10,316 bases of DNA from Oscillospiraceae bacterium. GTDB taxonomy: Bacteria > Bacillota > Clostridia > Oscillospirales > Ruminococcaceae. Below the pieces are notes generated by a model. That model was given only the letters and a program-made list of their open reading frames with translations, had not been told where the DNA came from and made no database searches. The DNA is taken from positions 1 to 10,316 of the forward strand of contig DXNX01000080.1 in the NCBI GenBank assembly GCA_019413245.1, read 5' to 3'. The stretch's first letter is position 1. Each line of letters starts with the position of its first letter. Shown in pieces: positions 6,112 through 10,316 of the stretch. Both the position numbers and the translations under genes were made by a program.

Positions 6112-6888
6112 ATGGCATACCTGACCCAACAGTTTGATACCTTGTCGGCCCTGGCCAAGAGCGGCACCGATCTGACTTTCTGGCAGGATTCCTTCCTGAA
6201 ATTCTATCGTGCCTTCCTGGCCAACGACCGCTGGATGCAGTACATCGAAGGCGTGGGTACCACCCTTCTGGTCACGGCCATTGCGCTGTGCCTGGGCGTG
6301 ATCCTGGGCAGCACCGTTGCTCTGGTGCGTGTGGCCCACGACCAGCAGCGCCCCCACCATCGCAACAAGATCCTGGGCGTGGCGAACGCCATCCTCAAGA
6401 TCTACGTCACCGTGATCCGCGGTACGCCCATGATGGTGCAGCTGCTGATCATGGGCATGGTCATCTTTGCCTCCAGCCGCAACTTTACCATGGTCGGTGC
6501 GCTGACCCTGGGCATCAACTCCGGCGCCTATGTGTCCGAGATCATCCGCGGCGGCCTGATGGCTGTGGACCCCGGCCAGATGGAAGCCGGCCGCAGCCTG
6601 GGCCTGAACTACATGACTACCATGATCAAGATCGTTATCCCCCAGGCCATCCGCTCCATCCTGCCGGCGCTGGGCAACGAGTTCATCATCCTGCTCAAGG
6701 ATACCTCGCTGATCACCGTCATCGGCGGCAAGGAGCTGCTGTATGCGGCCCAGGGCATTTACAGCCGTACCTACGAGTGCATGTACCCGCTGATCGGTAC
6801 CGCGGTCATCTACCTGGTGCTGGTCATGATCTTTACCTGGCTGCTGGGCAAGTTTGAAAGGAGGCTGGCGCAGAGTGATCGTAGTTAA
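6112..6888 (+). CDS. Amino-acid ABC transporter permease (HisM/GlnP family)
   Basis: A 258-residue inner-membrane permease for polar amino-acid uptake, probably working as a homodimer because only one permease gene is present. After about 45 polar residues, hydrophobic segments lie near 48-73, 92-100, 108-121, 127-145, 185-205 and 226-246. The family motif RGTPMMVQL is at 103-111. The cytoplasmic EAA loop that docks with the ATPase is seen as EAGRSLGLNYMTTMIKIVIPQAI, residues 158-180, followed by LPALGNEFIILLKDTSL (184-200). The ATG at 6112 is preceded by AGAAAGG ten bases upstream. The coding end overlaps the ATPase start by 14 bases, so the two are translationally coupled. Family and operon membership are certain; the substrate is not. 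Confidence 0.94.
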   Translation: MAYLTQQFDTLSALAKSGTDLTFWQDSFLKFYRAFLANDRWMQYIEGVGTTLLVTAIALCLGVILGSTVALVRVAHDQQRPHHRNKILGVANAILKIYVTVIRGTPMMVQLLIMGMVIFASSRNFTMVGALTLGINSGAYVSEIIRGGLMAVDPGQMEAGRSLGLNYMTTMIKIVIPQAIRSILPALGNEFIILLKDTSLITVIGGKELLYAAQGIYSRTYECMYPLIGTAVIYLVLVMIFTWLLGKFERRLAQSDRS

Positions 6889-7591
6889 AGACCTGAAGAA
6901 AAGCTATAATGGTCTGGAAGTCCTCAAGGGCGTGAACCTGACCATCAACAAAGGCGACGTGGTGGTCCTGGTCGGACCTTCCGGCTGCGGCAAGTCCACC
7001 TTCCTGCGCTGCCTGAACCGGCTGGAAGAACCGGACAGCGGCACTATTCTGCTGGACGGCCAGGAAGTCACCGAGAAGGGCATCGACGCCATGCGCGCCA
7101 AGATGGGCATGGTGTTCCAGCACTTCAATCTGTTCCCTCACCTGACGGTGAAGAAGAACATCACCCTGGCGCCGGTGCATCTGGGCCTGATGGACCAGAA
7201 GACCGCCGATGCCAAGGCCATGGAACTGCTGGAACGCATCGGCCTGGCCGATAAGGCGGATACCTACCCCAACATGCTTTCCGGCGGCCAGAAACAGCGT
7301 ATCGCCATTGTGCGGGCACTGGCCATGAACCCCGAAGTCCTGCTCTTCGACGAACCCACCAGCGCTCTGGACCCCGAGATGGTGGGCGAGGTACTGGAAC
7401 TGATGAAGGAGCTGGCCCAGGGCGGCATGACCATGGTGGTGGTCACCCACGAGATGGGCTTTGCCCGTGAAGTGGCCAACCGTGTGATCTTCATCGACGA
7501 AGGTACGGTCAAGGTGGACAAGCCCCCGCAGGAATTCTTCAAGAATATCGAAAACGAACGCCTCAAGGCCTTCCTGTCCAAGGTCCTGTGA
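6875..7591 (+). CDS. Amino-acid ABC transporter ATP-binding protein (GlnQ/HisP family)
   Basis: A 238-residue cytoplasmic ATPase powering the importer. All motifs are intact and in order: Walker A GPSGCGKST (34-42), Q-loop Gln82 in VFQHFNLFPH, signature LSGGQKQR (135-142), Walker B VLLFDE (155-160; Asp159, Glu160), D-loop SALD (163-166) and switch His192 in VVTHE. Length matches GlnQ/HisP (about 240). The start is taken as GTG 6875, since AAAGGAGG lies ten bases upstream and MIVVKDLKKSYNG is the usual N-terminus. A TTG at 6854 in the same frame would place the ribosome site inside the coding region. It overlaps the permease end by 14 bases. It is the last gene of the operon, closed by a terminator 10 bases downstream. 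Confidence 0.95.
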   Translation: MIVVKDLKKSYNGLEVLKGVNLTINKGDVVVLVGPSGCGKSTFLRCLNRLEEPDSGTILLDGQEVTEKGIDAMRAKMGMVFQHFNLFPHLTVKKNITLAPVHLGLMDQKTADAKAMELLERIGLADKADTYPNMLSGGQKQRIAIVRALAMNPEVLLFDEPTSALDPEMVGEVLELMKELAQGGMTMVVVTHEMGFAREVANRVIFIDEGTVKVDKPPQEFFKNIENERLKAFLSKVL

Positions 7592-7601
7592 TGCGTCGTC
7601 G

Positions 7602-7632
7602 GCAGTCCCGCTCTGCGGGGCTGCTTTTTGTT
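7602..7632 (+). terminator. Intrinsic terminator of the ABC transporter operon
   Basis: GCAGTCCCGC (7602-7611) pairs with GCGGGGCTGC (7615-7624) in a 10-bp stem with one G-U pair and a three-base loop. It is followed by TTTTTGTTT. Confidence 0.92.
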
Positions 7633-7648
7633 TGGCCGCGGACGGGCC

Positions 7649-7678
7649 TTTACACGGTGTGCCCGGGTATTGTATCAT
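7649..7678 (+). promoter_or_regulatory. Candidate promoter of the carbonic-anhydrase-like/HAD pair
   Basis: TTTACA (7649-7654), an 18-base spacer and TATCAT (7673-7678). Both hexamers are 5 of 6 matches. The short gap to the ribosome site at 7690 would give a brief leader. Plausible because a strong terminator lies just upstream. Confidence 0.45.
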
Positions 7679-7705
7679 AAGGAACGGAAAAAGGAGGGGA
7701 CAAGT

Positions 7706-8245
7706 ATGCCCACGATTCATATGCACGGTCAGGCGCCGCAGAGGGATGCGGCAGCGTTTGTGGCACCAAACGCCACCCTGGCGGGAAATGTCCGGCTGGA
7801 GGAGGGCAGCAGCGTCTGGTATGGGGCGGTGCTGCGCGCCGACACCGGCCGCATTGTGGTGGGACGCAACTCCAACGTGCAGGACAACGCCGTGCTGCAT
7901 ACCGGCCCGGACCTGGATGTGGTCATCGGGGAGCGGGTCAGTATCGGGCACAGTGCCGTGGTACACGGCTGCACGGTGGGGGACGACTGCCTCATCGGTA
8001 TGCATGCCACTGTGCTCAACGGAGCGGTGCTGGGGGAAGGCTGCCTTATCGCCGCCGGGGCCCTGGTCACCGAACACACCGTTGTGCCGCCCCACAGTGT
8101 GGTCATGGGCGTTCCCGGCAAGGTGCGGGGCACCGTGACGCCGGAAAAGGCGGCGGAACTGGCCCGCAATGTGGAAGAATACTGTGAGCTGGCTGCCGCC
8201 CATGCCCGGGCCTGTGCGGTGGCACCGGAGGAAAAAGGAGAGTAA
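7706..8245 (+). CDS. Gamma-carbonic-anhydrase-like hexapeptide-repeat protein
   Basis: A 179-residue left-handed beta-helix protein of the gamma carbonic anhydrase/YrdA/PaaY family. Hexapeptide repeats run from about residue 18 to 135. The putative zinc ligands are all present: His65 (NAVLHTG), His82 and His87 (SIGHSAVVHGC). Arg44 and the NVQD segment (57-60, with Gln59 and Asp60) match conserved active-site positions of the family. The tail VPPHSVVMGVPGKVRG (127-142) is the usual family end, followed by an amphipathic C-terminal helix. It is probably a trimer. Many such proteins show weak or no carbonic anhydrase activity, so the reaction is uncertain. The start is ATG 7706 with AAGGAGGGG seven bases upstream. 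The HAD gene begins one base after its stop, so the two form an operon. Confidence 0.9.
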   Translation: MPTIHMHGQAPQRDAAAFVAPNATLAGNVRLEEGSSVWYGAVLRADTGRIVVGRNSNVQDNAVLHTGPDLDVVIGERVSIGHSAVVHGCTVGDDCLIGMHATVLNGAVLGEGCLIAAGALVTEHTVVPPHSVVMGVPGKVRGTVTPEKAAELARNVEEYCELAAAHARACAVAPEEKGE

Positions 8246-8246
8246 G

Positions 8247-9023
8247 ATGGCAGTCAAGATGATCTGCAGCGACCTGGACGGGACGCTGCTGCCCTACGGC
8301 CACAGTCAGGTCAGTGAGGAAATCTATGAGGAGATCCGGGAACTGGCCCGGCATGATATCCTGTTCTGCCCGGCCAGCGGCCGGCAGTATACCAGCCTGC
8401 GCAAGCTGTTTGCCCCTGTGGCCGACCAATGTGTGTTCCTGTGCGAAAACGGCGGGGTGGTCTGCCGGGACGGCAAGGTCCTGGCCAAAACGCCCATGCC
8501 CCGGGCGCTGGCCGAAGCCATTGCCTGGGATATGTGGAATCACTCCGATGGCCGGGGTGAAGTCATGCTTTCCGGCGAAAACACCAGCTACCTGATGGAG
8601 CGGGGGCTGGGTATGCACAAGCGCATCCACGAGATCGGCAACAACCATACTGTCATTACCGATCCGGCGCAGATCCCGGAGGACATCGTCAAGGTCAGCG
8701 TATACCTGCCCGACGGTGTGGAAAGATTTGCGGACCGGTTCGTGCCCAAATGGGCGGAAGCCAATGCCGCAGTGGCCGGGCCGTTCTGGATCGATACCAC
8801 CCTGGCCAACAAGGGGGTGGGGGTGCAGAGCCTGTGCCGTGTGCTGGGCTTCGACCCTGCCGAGGTCATGGCCTTCGGTGACAATTATAACGATGTGGCC
8901 ATGCTGGATCTGGTGGGACAGCCCTATATCATGGAGACCGCCGCCGAGGAACTGCGGGCACGGTATGCCTGCCATACCCCCCGCCCGGAACAGACCATCC
9001 GGGCGCTTCTGAACCGGATATGA
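8247..9023 (+). CDS. Cof-type HAD-superfamily (IIB) phosphatase
   Basis: A 258-residue HAD phosphatase of the Cof/YxeH subgroup, whose members hydrolyse sugar phosphates, flavin phosphates or related small molecules. All four catalytic motifs are visible: motif I SDLDGTL with nucleophile Asp9 and acid Asp11, motif II Ser44 in PASGRQ, motif III Lys189 in LANKGVG, and motif IV GDNYNDVAML (211-220) with Asp212 and Asp216 for Mg. The large insert between motifs II and III (about 70-180) is the type IIB cap. The ATG at 8247 has AAGGAGA four bases upstream, inside the end of the preceding gene, giving tight coupling with the hexapeptide protein. No clear terminator follows; the next promoter begins 45 bases downstream. 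The substrate is not predictable. Confidence 0.92.
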   Translation: MAVKMICSDLDGTLLPYGHSQVSEEIYEEIRELARHDILFCPASGRQYTSLRKLFAPVADQCVFLCENGGVVCRDGKVLAKTPMPRALAEAIAWDMWNHSDGRGEVMLSGENTSYLMERGLGMHKRIHEIGNNHTVITDPAQIPEDIVKVSVYLPDGVERFADRFVPKWAEANAAVAGPFWIDTTLANKGVGVQSLCRVLGFDPAEVMAFGDNYNDVAMLDLVGQPYIMETAAEELRARYACHTPRPEQTIRALLNRI

Positions 9024-9068
9024 TCATTTTGCCCAAATAGGCGTTTGCAATTTTGTTTAAAAAAGTTA

Positions 9069-9097
9069 TGGACAAATTTTGAATAAACAGGTATCAT
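9069..9097 (+). promoter_or_regulatory. Promoter of the antiterminator gene
   Basis: TGGACA (9069-9074), a 17-base spacer and TATCAT (9092-9097), each 5 of 6 to consensus. The predicted start near 9104 places the RAT at the very 5' end of the transcript, as in other BglG/LicT systems. Confidence 0.65.
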
Positions 9098-9109
9098 AAG
9101 TACAGAACA

Positions 9110-9139
9110 AGATTGTTACTCACCTCCGAGGCATTACTT
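9110..9139 (+). promoter_or_regulatory. Ribonucleic antiterminator (RAT) 1, leader of the antiterminator gene
   Basis: AGATTGTTACT (9110-9120) and AGGCATTACTT (9129-9139) match the two halves of the BglG/LicT/SacY RNA target (GGATTGTTACT...AGGCAAAACC) at the usual 30-base length. A CTC/GAG upper stem closes the loop. Its 3' half overlaps the 5' arm of the following terminator, so a bound protein would block terminator formation. Recognised from the known consensus; binding is not shown. Confidence 0.85.
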
Positions 9140-9201
9140 GTACACAGCGACCCAACATAAAGTGTGTCGGCTGGCGTATATGCCTTTGGGGTTATTTTTT
9201 T
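9122..9201 (+). terminator. Conditional terminator overlapping RAT 1
   Basis: ACCTCCGAGGCAT (9122-9134) pairs with ATGCCTTTGGGGT (9180-9192) over 13 positions with one mismatch and G-U pairs, followed by TATTTTTTT. Between the arms a smaller hairpin can form (CAGC-GAC with GTC-GCTG, 9145-9173). The 5' arm is shared with RAT 1, making the two structures mutually exclusive. Confidence 0.8.
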
Positions 9202-9243
9202 GCAAAAAATTTGCAGCCAAACATTCCGACCAGGTGGGATCGC

Positions 9244-10091
9244 ATGGAAATCATCAAAAAGATCAACAACAACATTGCCCTGGCCCGTGATGCCAAAGGC
9301 CGTGAGTGGTGTTCGGCAAGGGACTGGGATTCCCTGCAACGCCCTATATCCTGCAGGATCTGAGCAAGGTACAGCGCACCTTCTATGATGTGAGCGACAA
9401 GTACTTTGCGCTGCTGCAGGAAGTGCCGGAAGAAATTTTTCTGGCCGCCGATGATATTGCCGGGGAGGCCAACGAAGAGCTGGACTGCCCGCTCAACCCG
9501 AATCTGCCGTTCATTCTGGCAGATCACCTGAATTTTGCCATCGAGCGCACCCGCGCGGGGATGACCCTGCGCACGCCGCTTGCTTACGATATCCAGCACC
9601 TGTACCCCAATGAGTACAAGGTGGGACGCAGTGCGCTGCACATGCTGCGGGAACGCCTGCATGTGGACCTTCCCGACCAGGAAGCCGTCAGCATCACCCT
9701 GCACATCATCAACGCCGAGGCCGAAAACTGCGATATGCACATGACCATGCAGAGTGCACAGGTCATCTCGGAACTGACCGAGATCGTGGAAAAGACCTTC
9801 GGCATTACCCTGGACCGGGACAGCTTCAACTATTCCCGGTTCGCCATGCATCTGCGGTATCTGGTGCAGCGCATGATGCAGGGCAAGCCGCTGGCCACCG
9901 ATTCCGGGAGCCGGGAACTGTTCCTGGCGGTGCGGCGCCAATATCCCGAAATTTACGCCTGCACCCGTCAGATTGCAGAATACCTCCAGGACCGCTACGG
10001 CTGGACTTGTACCGAGGAAGAAAAACTGTATCTGACCATGCATATCCACCGCGTCACGTCCGAGCGTCAGCCCGGCCAGGACGCCGAATAA
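9244..10091 (+). pseudogene. BglG/LicT-family transcriptional antiterminator, one-base frameshift
   Basis: A PTS-regulated RNA-binding antiterminator. ATG 9244 (AGGTGGG just upstream) opens MEIIKKINNNIALARDAKGRE, the start of the CAT RNA-binding domain. That frame then stops at 9361 after 39 residues. The rest continues in another frame from 9306: VVFGKGLGFP onward for 261 codons to the stop at 10089. Joining them needs one extra base at about 9304-9311, where GAGTGGTG is read and GAGGTGGTG would be expected. The joined protein is 282 residues, normal for LicT (about 277). Both PRD domains are intact, with the phosphorylatable histidines at joined positions 95 (ADHLNFAI), 154 (TLHIINAE), 203 (AMHLRYL) and about 267 (LTMHIHRV). 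The break lies inside the CAT domain, so the RNA-binding function would be lost unless this is a sequence error. The sugar is unknown. Confidence 0.85.
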
Positions 10092-10108
10092 ATCCATACA
10101 TCAGAACA

Positions 10109-10145
10109 GGATCGTTACCCGCACGCAGTTTGCGGGGCGTCACCC
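10109..10145 (+). promoter_or_regulatory. RAT 2, downstream of the antiterminator gene
   Basis: GGATCGTTACCCGC (10109-10122) and GCGGGGCGTCACCC (10132-10145) form a RAT-like hairpin with a CCCGC/GCGGG upper stem and an enlarged loop of about nine bases. The first half differs from the consensus GGATTGTTAC by one base. The stretch CAGAACA just before it is also found before RAT 1, so the two sites share a 17-base near-repeat (CAGAACARGATYGTTAC). Confidence 0.7.
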
Positions 10146-10217
10146 AAAATACACTCCGCAGCAGGGCGGCCGCTGGCCGTACTGTGTGACCGGGGCCGTG
10201 TTTTGGGTTGTTTTTTT
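10142..10217 (+). terminator. Conditional terminator overlapping RAT 2
   Basis: ACCCAAAA (10142-10149) pairs with TTTTGGGT (10201-10208), followed by TG and seven Ts. An inner hairpin CGGCC-GCT-GGCCG (10167-10179) lies between the arms. The 5' arm shares its first four bases with the end of RAT 2. It would stop transcription into whatever gene lies beyond the window unless the RAT is bound. Confidence 0.75.
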
Positions 10218-10316
10218 GCCTGTTGTTTTTTCACGTTGGTATGTCTACGCCCGGCGCGCGAGGGCGGTGCATATATACATTTTCCGCGGTCATGCGGCAA
10301 CCCCAGTCAAGGAAAG
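10218..10316 (+). other. Leader of an unseen downstream gene
   Basis: No gene is visible in the last 99 bases. The final AAGGAAAG (10309-10316) could be part of a ribosome site for a gene starting just outside. By analogy with bgl-type operons, a PTS EII permease is expected there. Confidence 0.3.

Noticed and set aside
5080..6360. Minus-strand open frame opposite the binding protein and permease
   Set aside because: It is Val/Gly/His-rich antisense shadow of strongly supported genes and contains nothing recognisable.
7628..7705. Longer N-terminus for the carbonic-anhydrase-like protein
   Set aside because: The extra 26 codons overlap the preceding terminator tail and the candidate promoter. 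The ATG at 7706 has a strong ribosome site and a typical family start.
9300..9312. Programmed -1 frameshift in the antiterminator gene
   Set aside because: There is no slippery heptamer (X XXY YYZ), no A or T run and no obvious stimulatory structure at the junction. A simple deletion or sequence error explains it better.

Overview
This is a GC-rich, gene-dense bacterial segment. It most resembles a gut Clostridia genome of the Oscillospirales/Ruminococcaceae type. That guess rests on the high GC, Firmicutes-style AGGAGG ribosome sites, sigma-A type promoters, a DegV-family protein, a lipoprotein amino-acid ABC importer and a LicT/BglG antiterminator. No rRNA or other taxonomic marker is present, so the placement is inference.

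Layout. (1) 1-1795: the 3' part of rmuC, then a DUF308/HdeD-like membrane protein. (2) 1825-2773: degV-family gene behind a strong promoter, ending at a bidirectional terminator. (3) 2844-3971, minus strand: a Gfo/Idh/MocA oxidoreductase, convergent with degV. (4) 4233-4895: an orphan OmpR-type response regulator, divergent from the oxidoreductase, with a degenerate receiver domain. (5) 5053-7632: a complete polar amino-acid ABC importer operon (lipoprotein binding protein, permease, ATPase). It has a near-consensus promoter, two ArgR-like boxes over the promoter, a double hairpin after the binding-protein gene and a final terminator. (6) 7649-9023: a gamma-carbonic-anhydrase-like hexapeptide protein and a Cof-type HAD phosphatase, one base apart. 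(7) 9069-10316: a sugar-responsive antitermination module. A promoter is followed at once by a ribonucleic antiterminator (RAT) overlapping a terminator, then a BglG/LicT-family gene, then a second RAT and terminator at the right edge.

The most notable region is the last. The arrangement RAT-terminator, antiterminator gene, RAT-terminator is that of the E. coli bgl operon. It predicts a PTS sugar permease gene just beyond the window. The antiterminator gene carries a one-base deletion near codon 22, although the remaining 261 codons, including all four PRD histidines, are intact. It is either a recent mutation or a sequence error.

The other genes are recognisable families and mostly housekeeping or transport. 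I see no CRISPR array, tRNA, rRNA, insertion sequence or phage gene. No gene-free stretch exceeds 300 bases; the longest (about 260 bases, at 3972-4232 and 4896-5157) hold promoters, small repeats and a terminator.
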